Notes: generated from the sequence alone by a model not told the origin. DNA of 64,000 bases from Piezodorus guildinii (GCA_023052935.1 CM041292.1:142937143-143001142); one strand, 5' to 3'; positions 1-12,713 are shown, counted from the stretch's first letter. Program-made: numbers and translations.

Positions 1-1378
1 GAACCAGTTGAAAAGTAAACTTAGCAAGTGAGAGAAAACCTGACGAATGTCATTTGGAAGCTGAGTCCCCATTGATGCCTTGTAATTGAATGGACTTCTA
101 GGCAGAGGACAGTCACCCATAGATTCCATCTCGGCTAATGAAGTGAGTACTTCACAGCTGATTCTCTATTTTCTTCTTCTTCGAAAAGAATCCTATTACT
201 AATCAAATTGAATGGCTTTTTACGCTCTCTATTACGCAAAGGGATAACTTACATAAATCCTTTCGAATGAAAATTTTCAATTAATCTTTGATAATCTAAC
301 AATAGTCAAATGTTCATTTCCAGCCATTCATGCTACTATCACTGAATTATCGCTTTGATAAGTATATTTCATGTTCGGATAATTTTAATGACGAGTTATG
401 TCTATGATTCAGTAAATAGGAAGAAGAAAGTTCGGAAGAATAGAATAGGATAGGAATAGTTCGAATATAACACAATTTAAGGTCCCTACACTCCGAAGAA
501 GTTATCAATGAAACAGTAGGTTTGATGTTATTTCATATTTAAAGGGTTATAAGGATAAAACCTCGTAGTTAGTTTAGAAAGCAAATGCCTTCTTAGTTAA
601 CTAATTAATCACCTCCCTTGGCACAAAATTAAGTTCACGAGCACTTTATATAAGACATTTTTACGTTACAGCATAAAAGTGCATACACATTTTATAGGAA
701 AGAGAAGTGTGTCGGAACTGTAATTTTTTAACTTAAAAACTTCCTCTGAGGGTCGCAAAAATGGTAAATGAAAAACTTAACGGAGAATATTATTTCAAAA
801 CTGATAATTAAAGGAAGCAATATTATAAACATTTAAAATTAATAATAGTATTAGCATTTTTTTCTTCAGTTGTTTATCTGCCTCTATCATTGGTCATTGA
901 CGTAATCAAAATAATTATACTCGGTGGCAATACTCTTTAATGTTTACGAATTTTCTTCATCTTTCAGTTTGTCTTTCTTTCCTCAGTAATTTGTATTTTT
1001 TGAGATTCAATATATGTCTTTAGTTCAGATGGGTTTGTTTTTTTAATGCAACAAAGCATTGTGTTTTCTTCTGACAGCTTTCTAAAATATTCCATGTGAC
1101 GGTGGTACCAGTTACAACTGCACTGATGTGTTTTTAGTATGTACATTAGAGTTTAATTTTTTTTAGCGGCTTATCAAATATACTTTTTCTGCATTAGCTG
1201 CGGTTTTACTTGGTTCGCTTTTATTTAACAGTTTAAGAATTTTAGTTTTTCATATTTTGATGCCTCTTTTTGTTATAGATCCCTTGACATATATTTTATT
1301 GATATTAATATTTAATATTTAAATGCAAATAATTAAAGTACATTTTTTTTTTTCAAACTTCAAATCTTCAGTCCTACC
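1..1378. other. AT-rich intergenic DNA, no gene seen
   Basis: No reading frame with recognisable protein similarity, no splice-supported exon and no RNA gene could be seen on either strand. The 60-codon frame on the - strand near 964-1146 has no recognisable domain. Confidence 0.5.
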
Positions 1379-1674
1379 TATGAGAAATAATAGTTACAAT
1401 CAGTAAGGACAGCCTGCGGGACGTTTTCCAAGATAAGGCAGGGCTTTTTCATCCCTCACCCGGTTCCGCTTTGTGAGATAGTCGTGTAGGACTTAGTTTC
1501 TCACTTGAGATCTGTTCTCTATTTCATCATCAATATATTTATCTCAGTAACGACGGTTCCAGACAGCAGGACTTTTCCTCAGAACACCCTCTGCACTACT
1601 CCTGTGTACTTTCTCATCGTCGTAGTGTATCTGAGTTGTCTGTGAGTGTCCCTAACATCATACCTCATTTCAGA

Positions 1675-1865
1675 CCTACAAGTCCAGAAGCATGGTAGAC
1701 TACCTCATCGAATATATATTTAGAAATATTTTAAAAATTTCTTTCTACCGTACTTATTCGTTTCTTGCAGTCCTAAAACTCACACTAAGTAGCTAATTAT
1801 TTTGATGAAGTGATCAATTATTTCACGATTACTAGTCCATCGAACATACGATTAATTTTTGTTTT
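1675..1865 (+). repeat. Copy 1 of a diverged inverted repeat pair
   Basis: This stretch is matched in reverse complement, imperfectly, by 3340-3560. Shared landmarks include 'ACTACCTCATC', 'TTTCTTTCTA', 'GATGAAGTGA' and 'CCATCGAACATA'. The two arms lie about 1.5 kb apart and flank the Helitron relic. The family was not identified; it may be two copies of one dispersed element in opposite orientation. The upstream part (1380-1675) is less AT-rich than its surroundings and may belong to the same element, but no matching partner was found for it. Confidence 0.5.
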
Positions 1866-2592
1866 AACTAGTCTGTTATGTCTAAAAAATGACGAAAATA
1901 CATTTCATGCGGTTTAGAAACTCTTACTAATGACCGCCAGAAGAGCGAACGTCCAGCAAAACCACGTGGAGGCTGGTGGCCCACACGTTAAGATGGCTCT
2001 TAGTGTGACTATTTCAGTGCAAATTGACTTAAAATAAGACTATATTGAGTTAATAATAATTAAATTATGCAATATAATTGTGAGATTATACGATTTTGTT
2101 AATTCATATCAGATTTTAATTTTGTTTTTAATGTAAAATATCTAGGATTTCGTTATTTCTTTTGCTATGAGTAAAGGAATATATAAAATTTCAATATGAA
2201 AATATTTAAGGCAATAATGAAGGATTAATTTGTCAAAAGAGAAAAAATGTGCTCAAAACCGTACGATAAAGTTGATTGAGGACTCCCAAGTCTTCAAATT
2301 GCCAAAATGTTAATGTTTTTTTCAGTTTCACTTTTGAAAATAAAATAAGTTTAATACATGTCTGTATGATGAATTATTAGCTCGTTAAAAAAGTAAAAAA
2401 AAAAACTAAAAAAAAAAAAAAACATTCTAACATTGGTAGTAGAAAATTGTAGGTATTAGTTTTTCATCAACCCATAACTATACATCATTCCATAACTATA
2501 TACTTTATTTAATACTAGCTGTTGCCCGCGACTTCGTCAGTGTCAATTTCTGTTATTATGATCGCTATTTAGAAGTTTTAAAATAATATATT

Positions 2593-3020
2593 TTAAAGTA
2601 CTTCTGCGTAAATGATATTTTTAGTTTTACGGTTTTTAGGCTGAAGAACATACTGTTTTTCTCCGCAACCCGATCTTGACAATGCGACATAAATACATGC
2701 GACATAAAAGACAATGGGTTGGCCGTGTGAAAAGCAGTCTTGCCGTAAATCGATTCCTAAGTGTTTGAATGTTTGCCCCTATGATTTATTAATTGTTACT
2801 GCAAAAGATAATTTTTTTTTTTTTCTTATCCTCCAACTTCATTTACAAAATAAATTACACAAACATTCTATGTATATACAGTAACAATGGTATATACAGT
2901 CCACGGCTCAGGCCTCGTATTGTCCGTTGGCATCAAAAGATAACTTAACGCCAAATTGAATTCTTAATTAAAAGGTAAAACATTTAGAATCATTGGGATG
3001 CGAGATTAATTTCCCCCGTT
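2593..3020 (-). pseudogene. Helitron Pif1-like helicase, C-terminal remnant
   Basis: Translated on the - strand with the 2812-2933 insert ignored, the frame gives the C-terminal end of a Helitron Rep/helicase protein. Landmarks in order are 'LSFAVTINKS', 'GQTFKHLGIDLRQDCFSHGQ', a 'YVALSR' motif VI, and 'KTKNIIYAEVL' followed by a stop at 2593-2595. In the intact family this domain unwinds DNA during rolling-circle transposition. The copy is dead. The Gln codon in the 'KSQGQ' motif is TAG, a short stretch around 'YVA' is duplicated or inserted before motif VI, a frameshift lies near 2980, and a 122-bp insert splits the frame. Identification rests on remembered family motifs. Confidence 0.75.
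2812..2933 (-). mobile_element. Retroposed insert with 10-bp target site duplication
   Basis: The insert sits inside the Helitron helicase relic. Direct repeats 'CAAAAGATAA' flank it at 2802-2811 and 2934-2943. On the + strand it begins with a T run, so the element is on the - strand with a poly(A) tail. The body (about 108 bp) is probably the 5'-truncated 3' end of a LINE or other retroposon. Removing the insert and one repeat restores the helicase frame across the site, which confirms the boundaries. Confidence 0.85.
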
Positions 3021-3339
3021 TTTTCTAGATTTTACACTGAATCTTCACTCCTACTTGTCGCAGTGTGGTATTATATAGCCTTCCTCAATAAATGGACTAT
3101 CTAACATAAACATAATTTTTCAATTCGAACCATTAGTTTCTGAGATTAGTGGGTTTAAACAAACAAACTCTTCAGCTTTGTAATGTTAGCATAGATATGA
3201 ATATATCTGATGTTTCAACTATTTGTTTTATTAATGCTAGAGCTTTTGTTTTAGGCCTGCTTTCGTTCATAAAAACTATATAACAACAGATGAAAACTTT
3301 TTTATATTATTATTACAATTGTAGTTTATATACTTGTTA

Positions 3340-3560
3340 ATACAAAAACTAATCATATGTTCGATGGGCCAGGAAATCGGATGTAATTGGTCACTTCATC
3401 AAATTAATTAGCTGCTTAGTAAGAGTTTTAGGACCGCAAGAAATCCATTTTTGTAATAAGTACGATAGAAAGAAATATATTTAAAAATATTTCTAGATGT
3501 ATGTTTGATGAGGTAGTCAACCATGCATTTGGCTCCTGGACTATACTATTCAAATTCCCG
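3340..3560 (-). repeat. Copy 2 of the diverged inverted repeat pair
   Basis: Reverse-complement partner of 1675-1865. The landmarks 'TGACTACCTCATC', 'TTTCTATCGTACTTATT' and 'GATGAAGTGACCAATTA' can be read on the - strand. A 68-codon + strand frame across its end (3501-3707) has no recognisable domain and is not taken as a gene. Confidence 0.5.
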
Positions 3561-4920
3561 ATTCGTTCCCGCAACACTCTTGCGCGACCTTCTGATTTGT
3601 ATATTACCCTATCGAACCGTAGCTTTCAACAGATCTTTTTTTATCCGATCTTCTTTCATATGGAACTCTATTCCTTACCATATTCGTGTCTAATACACTT
3701 TAAATAGACCGATCTTTAAATCCTGCCTATTGAATTACTTCCTAAACATTCAATTTCTACGAATCCCCACTAGGTCCAATTTAAAATGAAAATGTGAAAA
3801 TAGAAAAAAATCATTGAAGCAACTTCTATTTTTTTTTTGGTTTAGTTTTTTTAATTAAGTTAAGATGGGCATTGATTGTATTTCATTTTATTTTTTAAAA
3901 TCAAAGTTAACTATAGGAATATTATGATAATTGTATATTCTATTTTGTTTTTTTCTTGATCATTATTACTAGAAGTTAATTTGTTATATTCATAAATTTG
4001 TTATTCAATGTTATCAGTTTTTTCATTTTTTTTTTTTTTTACTTTATTACCGTATTTTTGGTTTATTTTTTTCAATAATGAATCTTTGTAATCGACTAAA
4101 AAAATAAAAATACACCCCTCCCCCCCCCAAAAAAAAAAAAAATTGGCGCTTACGTTTCAATAAGATGCGTAGAATTAGAATATTAATTTTTTTTTTTTAA
4201 ATCCGTTCCTCCTTCTTAATAAATAAATATATTAGTGCTATTTCATAGAGAATTAAATTTTCTACAAAATGAAAAAAACATTATTGAAATTAGTTTAGAA
4301 CTAGCAGAGATAAAGCGTTTAGAAATTAGCAGTTGTGATATGCCATTATTCTTTGAATTATTTATTTATTTTCATATTACTTAATTGCCTATCAACAGCA
4401 ATATAAACAGTTATACCCTAATATTGTTATTTGGAAATAATAAACCATTATGTAATAATTTGCACCGTTTTTTACATTTACGTTCCTCCGTCTTATTCTA
4501 AAGGGACTTTAATTATAATTTCCCAGAATAAATTATGATTTCCATCGTTGTCTCTGCTGAGGATGCCTGATTTGGTGAAACGTCGGTTAGTTCAGTTTCT
4601 TATCTTATTGACTTTAATTATTATTTTTGGAATATTCGTTTATATATTAACAATTACTTCAGTCGTGTACTGTCCAATAATCAAATGAATACAATGATGT
4701 TTTTAAATTATAATATTAGATAAGGTAAAAGAGTAATTGAAAAATTATTCTATTGAAAGTTACATCCATGACACACTTTTAGGACGAGATTCACTCCTCT
4801 CTCATATATTTTGCGAAGCATAAAAAAGATGGGCTGATTGCCGATTTGCAAAAAAAAAAAAAAAAGTGATATGGAGTAATAACCGGGCAGAGATGGGTAA
4901 AAAATCAAATGAGTCGGTTT
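3561..4920. other. AT-rich intergenic DNA with A/T homopolymers
   Basis: The stretch holds several poly(T) and poly(A) runs (for example 4026-4041, 4128-4141 and 4850-4865) and no supported gene. The only structured item is the motif at 4541-4595, listed separately. Confidence 0.5.
4541..4595 (+). other. Possible degraded hammerhead-ribozyme-like core (repeat-borne)
   Basis: The sequence contains CTGAGGA (4557-4563), which fits the CUGANGA box. It is followed by a short potential stem GCC...GGT and then GAAAC (4577-4581) and GTCGG. Box plus stem plus GAAA is the layout of a hammerhead core, and such motifs occur in Penelope-like and some other retroelements. The first stem II pair looks mismatched, and stems I and III are not convincing here. 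It could equally be a conserved 3' motif of a SINE or LINE. Confidence 0.25.
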
Positions 4921-4924
4921 TTTC

Positions 4925-5133
4925 CCCTGTTAATGTCAAAGTCCACTTTCACCACTTGCTAACCCGTTATTAAGACAGAGCCTGGAAAGTGGGGAGAAGG
5001 GGAGGAGAGGAGAGGCGGGCAGGGTACTAGCGCAGTGGCCCACGGGCGCTCCGGGAGGTAGGGATGTCCTTCTCCATCTGGAGGGGGTTCGTCGCAGCCC
5101 GCACATCGTCGTCGGGTCTCCGTCCGCCATCAG
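4925..5133 (+). promoter_or_regulatory. GC-rich block, candidate untranslated first exon of the C1q gene
   Basis: About 200 bases are clearly GC-richer than the surrounding DNA and end in 'CATCAG|GTGAGT', a strong 5' splice donor at 5134. The C1q coding exon at 23310 opens directly after a 3' splice acceptor and so needs at least one upstream untranslated exon. This is the best-looking upstream donor I noticed on the + strand, but it is 18 kb away. The link is inference only. A - strand frame of 82 codons overlaps it and shows no known domain. Confidence 0.25.
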
Positions 5134-5348
5134 GTGAGTCCTCCGCTTTATTATATACCCTTCGTAGTGACTCAGTGTGACCTACGGTTCGTTTACGCTC
5201 AAACCTCAGCTCATAAATCATAACCCGTTTACATAATATAGTGAAAGGATCGTGAAAAGTTACTGAAGATACCAAGGAATAGCAAAGTTTTGCAGGTAAT
5301 ATTTTCTATTAGATTCTTCGGGATTATCAAATCGGTCAGTGAACAATT

Positions 5349-5737
5349 GAGACGTTGAGTTCCAAAAGGTACTATATCCATTCTAATAGGAAATTTTACA
5401 GAAGCGCGAAAAAACTCTCATTACTATATTATTAAACCATCTAATTTTATTATTTATTTATTATTGAAATCCAGAATTGTTTTTTTACTATATTAATAAC
5501 ATCCTGTTAAAGTTTTGAAATGAAATGTTTTAGTATAATTTGGAACGAAACTAAATGTGTAATTAGTACCCGTAGAAAATAATTGCATTTATAAATCGAG
5601 TTTTTAAAGGACTTGAGTATTCATCAGATAAAATCAAATTAAAGATTTGGATAAAACTAAATGATGATAATGTAAATATGTAAAAAAATCAATTTTGTAT
5701 AAAATGTCCTTTAGAACCTTTTGGAAATCAACGTCTC
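5349..5737 (+). mobile_element. 389-bp TIR element (MITE-like), copy A
   Basis: The element begins 'GAGACGTTGAGTTCCAAAAG' and ends with the inverted form ending '...TGGAAATCAACGTCTC'. It is flanked by AATT on both sides (5345-5348 and 5738-5741). A reverse-orientation relative of almost the same length lies at 61215-61598, also between AATT repeats, and a partial relative lies at 22935-23185. There is no coding capacity, so it would be moved in trans by a transposase of unknown superfamily. Because AATT is itself palindromic, it could be part of the terminal repeat rather than a target duplication. Confidence 0.75.
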
Positions 5738-6005
5738 AATTACTCATAGCATACCCTTAGATGGCTGAAGGATCATACTAAATTTTTTTTTAAGTTCACT
5801 TGCACTTGAATATCTATGCAAAGTTGTGCTTTTTGGGGGAGGGAGTGGGAGAAGGGGCGATAGAATTGTTTTGTTCGTTTTGAAAATTCTTAAGATAATT
5901 TTAGACTGATATAAATATGAAAAAACAAAAAAAAAAAAAAAATCTGATAAAATGATTGACTGGAAGTTCATAATAAAAGTGTAGACTAATTTCTCTTGTA
6001 TTAAT

Positions 6006-6007
<2 letters not shown>

Positions 6008-6056
<49 letters not shown>
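6008..6056. repeat. (TA)n microsatellite
   Basis: Nearly uninterrupted TA dinucleotides. Confidence 0.95.
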
Positions 6057-6057
<1 letters not shown>

Positions 6058-7820
6058 TATATATTTTGATATATTTAGTTGATAAAAATGGACCTATTCA
6101 CAATAGTTACGATTAGAGTATTTACCTATACCTGCTCTATTGAAAATTGCATAAAATGTTTTATCTGATTTGAAACGAAGCGAAATAAAACATCTTTTTG
6201 TGTGCCATTTTTGCTGCTTCTTAAAAAACTTTAGATAAACTTGTTTATAATACTTTTATATGATTACAATTAAATTTGTAAAATTATGAGATTAGCTGCA
6301 ATAAATCATAAATTACAAACAACAACTGTTTCGAATTACTAATGATTTGTTTTCCGCATAACTCGATACCTTATTACTGGGGGAGATTATTATATAACCG
6401 ATGAAAATTGTTTATTCAATTAAGCCTAGGTAATTTTAAAGCTATAAAATTAGTTTAAAGTTTTTTTCTTCTCACTGATGCTGATTTTTTCGGTCTAAGG
6501 TTTCCATCTAAGACCTACATGTATATTGATTTTGGATTGACCCTTGAGTGATTATTTTGGTTTTAAAGATCGGATTGGAAATATTTAAAATGTTTAAATT
6601 AATAATATCTAGACTTGATTTATAATGGTTCATCAAGAACTTTTGTTGACAGTTCTCTATTTTAAATTTTGACCATCCCATCGTACTATTGATCAGCTCA
6701 TATACCGCTTTTCAGTTTCCTGTATCAGATTCAGTGTACTACTATGTACCGCCGATTATTCATTAAACTGATATGATCTGGATAAGTTTAATTAAATGTT
6801 TGTATTTTTTAGTTATTGAACTTTAATAGTAATTGGGAAATTCTATATTTTGTTTGCTATAAGAAAGAAAATATGTGTAGAACAGCTGGTTGGTCCGCGA
6901 GCAAAAGCCCGAAGAACCACTTTCTCCCGCGTTCTGAAGGACACTAAGTCGGAACTCTTTTACTTCATGTCTTTTATTTTTTTAACTACAAAATTATGAG
7001 ATTAAGAAACCTCTTAACTCATACTTTATGTTTTAAGCTATAAACCTGATCTGGTAGCTAATTTTCGATTCCCATAAACGGAACCTGTCTCTGCATTTTG
7101 GAGAAAGTTAACATGAAATAGGCCAGTAGTATTTTTATTACCAGATGCTGATCCAACTTTCCAATGTTAAAACCTGGTGTTAAGTCTATAATTAATTTAT
7201 GTTTAGTTGTCAGTTCACTTGTTTGATTTATTCTACTGTCGTTAAATTTTTATAGGCGTAAAGATAAACATAAGGGCATATTTTAATTCATGATCAAATA
7301 TTTAAATTTGTTAATTCGTATTTACAACAACCTTATTACTCTTGCGTGGGTATTGCTTTCAAGATTGAAAATTGTATTTTTAGTAATCTTATAATAGTTA
7401 ATTATTTTATATTGTGTTTTTTAAAAAAAATATATACTAAGCGATACATTTAGATAGAAATCAATAAATCAAACAAAGTAGGAAAATTTATCTAATTAAA
7501 TAAAATGTTTAAAAAATTTAAATGCCCCCAAGTTTTTAATCGTATTGGATGATCTTATTGCTCATTTCACATATTTTTGCATTGCATAAAAAATACTATA
7601 ATTTTGCATGTAATTTTGTTAAAGCAATTATTTGTTTAGGTTTAAAAATCTATTCAGAAAGAAATCTTGCAAAGTTTAATTAAAGTAAGAATAAGATACA
7701 ATAAAAAAAAAAAATAATACATTTAAATGTTTGAGGGTTGAAAACTAGTTCAATGTAATATAAGTATTTGTAAATCATTTTTTATTTTCAAATAGCTATT
7801 GAATAGTATTATTCATTGCC

Positions 7821-7823
<3 letters not shown>

Positions 7824-7859
<36 letters not shown>
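7824..7859. repeat. (TA)n microsatellite
   Basis: Uninterrupted TA dinucleotides in non-coding DNA. Confidence 0.95.
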
Positions 7860-7861
<2 letters not shown>

Positions 7862-8699
7862 TGAATATATAAAATTTCGTTTTGAGTGTAATAGTTTTAA
7901 ATATGGAATGAATGTTCATATAAATATTTTTTTGTTTAAATATTAATTTTTTTTTATTCTCCCTTAGAGGAAAATGTTGCAATACTTTAGGATTAAAATA
8001 AAGATTCGGTGATTTTACAGAAATAAATATACCGCAGTAAATATTTGTTTATAAAAATTATTTTTTTGTATATTAAAAGTAAATTTCCTAGGAAATCTTT
8101 TTATTATACAAACCAAAAAAGGCCTAAATTATTATAAAATTTGGTATTAATTATAGCCAATAAAACGTGAATTTGAGGAAATGAGTGGAAACAAGTTAAC
8201 CTTCAGTTGACATGTTTCTTCCGTCTCCTGAAAACAGAATTTTTAGTTCATTTTTACCTCATTCTTTTAAGTACTAATTAAGTTAATCAAAAAGTTACCT
8301 AGTGAAAGATGTATGAGCTGCCAGTACAATGGCCTTATGATTTCCACAAATGTTTAGTAATAATTCAAAACCCTTTATGTTGCAAAGTATTTCAGACCCA
8401 GCATTATATATATAAAGTTCACTGAGTATAGTATAAATATATATTTACTGCCAAATATTCTTATTTATATCTATTAATATCTACTGTGATTTATAAGTTT
8501 CATTAGGAAACCATATGTTTCATCATGAACGTGTATTCAAATCTGAAAAGAAATTAGACAACGATAAAAATAAAAACAATTTTGTTACAATGTAAGTAAG
8601 AAAAGAATTCGCACAACTTTTTATTGACAAGTGTCCGGATGAAACCACTTTAAAAGCATTTCAAACATTGCGAATCTCAACTCTCCACATTTAAATTTT

Positions 8700-8831
8700 A
8701 AAAATTTTTACAGGAGTGCCATGGGTAGTTCTTCTACAAGTCTCTCCATGTCATTTTTTAATATATATTTACTTGATGTTATTTTTTGAGTACAGTTGTA
8801 AATTTCAATAAATTATATTTAAAAAAAAAAA
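8700..8831 (+). mobile_element. Jockey-type LINE 3' end fragment
   Basis: The segment resembles the 3' untranslated ends at 12348-12527 and (reverse) 13036-13160. Shared words are 'TTTACTTGATGT', 'ACAGTTGTAAA' and 'TCAATAAA', followed by an A run at 8819-8830. It is therefore a short, 5'-truncated retroposed copy of the same LINE family on the + strand. No coding sequence remains apart from the ends. Confidence 0.6.
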
Positions 8832-8928
8832 TTCTTAAGGATAACCGGTTGTGAAGTATTAAGTTAATGTATATTTGTGATTTAGATTTATCACTTAGAC
8901 CCTGTTCACATATATAATATTGTTTCAC

Positions 8929-8950
8929 TATATATATATATATATATAAT

Positions 8951-8994
<44 letters not shown>
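8929..8994. repeat. (TA)n microsatellite, interrupted
   Basis: TA dinucleotides with AATA interruptions. Confidence 0.95.
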
Positions 8995-9599
8995 CGGTAT
9001 TTACTAAATTATATCCTTTTTTATTTATAGTCCGAATAATTGTTTGTGAAAAGATTTGTATAAGTTACGAATCTCTTGGCTGACTGTCAGCATGTGAAGG
9101 ACTGTATGTAGAGTAATGTTGCTAGCGTAACATGGGGGATATGTTATAGTTCTGAAAGTTTTGGATTGAAAAATGAGTCATTATGTTTTCTTGTTTCTTC
9201 GACTAGGGATTTAGTTCTATTTCGTAAAGGACAATTTTATTCAAATGGCACTTATTCTTTTGAAAAAGGGTGCTATTCCGTTGGAGTTTCTCAAAGTTGG
9301 TTTGTAGGCGTTGGTAAGAGGTTATGGAGTTAAAACGTTTTAATCAAACAAGCTCTTGATAAGGGAAAAGTTTAAATTAGCGACAGGGCAGAGCTAAGAC
9401 CTTTTAGCTTTATCTGTTGAACGGTGACTGTCTCCTCCCTCGGCTAGGAGCCAAGTTTCTTCTGTTCTAAGGGGGAGCATTTCACATTAACAGTTTTATT
9501 TATTACATCACTATCTTATGGAAGGTAGCAACCGTTAAGTCGTAAAATGCACGTAAATTTTATACTAAACCCTGTATGGATTATAGTAAATATGTATTT
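8995..9599. other. Intergenic DNA, no gene seen
   Basis: No recognisable coding sequence or repeat was found; the 9380-9480 patch is somewhat GC-richer. Confidence 0.4.
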
Positions 9600-10201
9600 T
9601 TATTAACTAATAAACTGATACTACATTTATCTTTTGTCTCAAAAACAATATATGTTTGCCCTTTTCTTCTTTAGTTCGTTTAGCTTGTATATTCATTCGT
9701 TTTTATCAATACTAATAAAATTATATGGTTATTTTTTTAAAACCTACAAAATTAAAAGTACTTTGAAGGGAAATTTTAGAATATAGGCACTTAAGCCCTG
9801 TCAGACTATTTAAATAAAAATGAAACATAGTATTAAAGCCCATTAAGTTTTACATCGATATGGCGAGTTTAATCTAAATCGTTAGAGCTGTTTTTGAGAA
9901 AATCGTAAAAAGGTCCAAAATGCTTGGTATAAAGGTATAATGGTTCTTCTGGTCAGCTGATTTTAATGAAAAAGTTGCTATAACATCCCGTGCATTAAGT
10001 TGTCTTAAATGTTAAATTTCAGTTTCTTACGACTTTTAGTTTTTATGCTAGACCCACTACTCGCAGACCTTTTTGCGGGACATGTAACTTGAGGGCCCTA
10101 AAACGCGTATTTCCTGTGGAAACTCTAATTCGAAAATTTAGACGATGGCAATACTTTCCCTCCCTATATATTTCATATATATATAGGTAAGTGAAAGTAA
10201 A
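9600..10201 (+). repeat. Dispersed repeat 'family R', copy 1
   Basis: The segment shares ordered blocks with 12055-12713, 16125-17445, 18485-19250 and (reverse) 61955-62900. These include 'ATGTTTGCCCTTTTCTTC', 'TACAAAATTAAAAGTACTTT', 'AGCCCATTAAGTTTTACATC', 'AATCGTAAAAAGGT' and a terminal palindrome close to 'CTATATATTTCATATATA' before 'GGTAAGTGAAAGTAAAA'. There is no coding capacity. The class is unknown and the left boundary is approximate. Confidence 0.7.
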
Positions 10202-10731
<530 letters not shown>

Positions 10732-10739
10732 GAATATTC

Positions 10740-12050
10740 TTCATGATAACAAGAATCTAATGAATATGAAAGAAAAAATACTCCAAGTTTATTTCGGATC
10801 GTAATGTTACTCTTCTTTTAAATTTAGTAATAGTTTTTAAAATAAAAATAATGGTGTAACCTTACGTTAGTTACATGAGTTTATTAAAAGAAATATTATA
10901 AAATACAGCAGTGTCAGAGCCCCAACACAAAAAGACCACTTGTACACTGCCATTAAAAGTTGGGTCATGAGCTTCATAAAAGTGAAAATAAATCTACCGC
11001 GTTGTGACCTTTATTATTTTTCCTCTCAATATGGTGTATACATACAATTATATCAGAACTATTCATCAACTTCATATTTTTTACTACTTTACCGCAATCA
11101 TACTTCCAAGATCTTATTGTTTTTCTTCGACGCAATATTCATATATTTATTTTGCTTTCACTTCATATAGTAAAGGAAATAATTTTTTAACATTTCATTA
11201 AACTACCCATTTGAGGAGATTACACATTCGTCGTATTAATATTAAGGATTTAATTTATTTTTAAAATTGAGCTTCTAGTTACATTTATTCAAATATTAAG
11301 TGAAGCAGAGAACTGCTGAACTTTAGAGTCGAACGAATAAATGTTGGATTCGAACGCTTTCGTAACTTTTACTTTCGGAATTGAGGTCATGAAAGCTTTT
11401 AAAGATATTCTCTAAGACTTAAAGTTCACTTTGAATAAATCTGTAGTGATAAAAGTATTACGATTACACATGTAATTAATGATTAGTAACATTATTTACG
11501 ATAAGTCAATGAATATGTCATATCCATCGGTTCCGGTTTCCAACAAATATGCTATTTGACCAAGGTTCGTCAAAACATTGAAATTACATACAAAAAGAAA
11601 AAATCCAGCGATTGAAATTAAAGAAATGAAAATTAAATTAAACCAATAACGACTCAAAATGTACTAAATACATATTAAATTATTAAACAGACGTCAAAAT
11701 CAACGCTTTTCAGATAAGTCATAAGAAAAGATTTTACAAGAATAATAATCATTAACACTATATTTTTCATCCAATTTAATTTTTCTTTGACAGTTTTTGT
11801 ACTTAATCATGATGGGGTGAAAGTATCTTTACCAATATCAAATAACTATCACGTGAAACGCAATTTTTGGAATTTCATTCATACATATATAGGCCTTGTG
11901 ATATATATAGGGCTGAAACTATTTATTAAAAATTTTGAAATTAGACGAATTGATTTTGCGATTCAATGCCTAAAACGTTATTGAAACATTGTGAAAAAAT
12001 CTTTAGAAGTCTTTTGTTCGATTATAACCGTCCGAAAAATAGAGGGAGGA
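10740..12050. other. AT-rich intergenic DNA, no gene seen
   Basis: Short overlapping frames near 10940-11201 and 11787-11984 show no domain or splice context. Confidence 0.45.
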
Positions 12051-12054
12051 AACA

Positions 12055-12713
12055 ATTGTACAAACGTACTTTAGAGGAAGAAAAATTAAAATATCTTTTT
12101 ATATTAGGCATTTTATCGTAATATAATAATATTATATTAGCTTAATATAAATTAAGTTATTTCAATGAGACCTTCCTGATATTAAAGGCTATTAAATTTT
12201 ACATCGAAATAGCGAGTTTAATCAAAATCGTTTGGACTGCTATTTAGAAAAAAGTAAAAAGATGCAAAATTCATGGTATAAATTGACTTTTCTGGTTTCC
12301 TGATTTTGCTGTAACATCACAGGCATATACGCTTCTAAAATATGACTCCTCCGAGGCGTCTGAAAAGAAGATGGTCCCGAGAACTAGCTTAGAATATTTT
12401 AGAGTGCTGCCACTGAATAGCGTCTCTATATACATTTCATGTTTGTTTACTTAGTCCATCACATTTACTTGATGTATATAATACAGTTGTAAATATCAAT
12501 GAATATTTTTAAAATAAAAAACTAAATTTCGATTTTATAAAACTTTTTGTTTTCGAGCTATACTACCACACACAAACCTTTTTGAGAGACTTGGTCATTT
12601 GGACTCAGGGGACCCTAAAACGTATATTTTTGGTGAAAACTCGAATTCTAATATTTTCACGATCGCAATACCTTCCCTTACTATATATTTCATATATAGA
12701 TAAGTAAAAGGAA
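12055..12713 (+). repeat. Dispersed repeat 'family R', copy 2
   Basis: The segment has the same block order as the other copies: 'GTACTTTAGAGGAAGAAAA', 'TTAAATTTTACATCG', 'AAAATCGTTTGGAC', and the terminal 'CTATATATTTCATATATAG' with 'TAAGTAAAAG'. It is interrupted by a Jockey-type 3' end at 12348-12527. Confidence 0.7.
12348..12527 (+). mobile_element. Jockey-type LINE 3' end inserted in family R
   Basis: It starts 'CTCCGAGGCGTCTGAAAAGA', corresponding to the coding end seen in reverse at 13205-13235, and runs through a 3' untranslated region to an A-rich tail near 12513-12525. It splits the family R copy between the blocks that should be adjacent. It is a short 5'-truncated insertion on the + strand, with no open frame. 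Confidence 0.6.

Larger units (their letters stand above)
2515..3025 (-). mobile_element. Helitron relic, 3' terminal part
   Basis: Read on the - strand, the element runs from degraded helicase coding sequence (near 3020) through a short 3' region to a terminus 'GTCGCGGGCAACAGCTAG' followed by T. Rolling-circle Helitrons characteristically end in CTAG/CTRR and insert before T. The second Helitron in this window (60616-63465) ends almost identically, in 'GCCGCGGGTTACAGCTAG'. The 5' part is missing or unrecognisable. The element was later interrupted by the insert at 2812-2933. Confidence 0.75.
5738..8690. other. AT-rich intergenic DNA, no gene seen
   Basis: Apart from (TA)n tracts at 6008-6056 and 7824-7859, nothing recognisable was found. 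A slightly GC-richer patch at 6880-6960 shows no domain or repeat I could name. Confidence 0.45.

Noticed and set aside
5027..5275. 82-codon - strand frame in a GC-rich block
   Set aside because: No recognisable domain, and the + strand donor at 5134 gives a better explanation of the block. A real - strand gene cannot be fully excluded.
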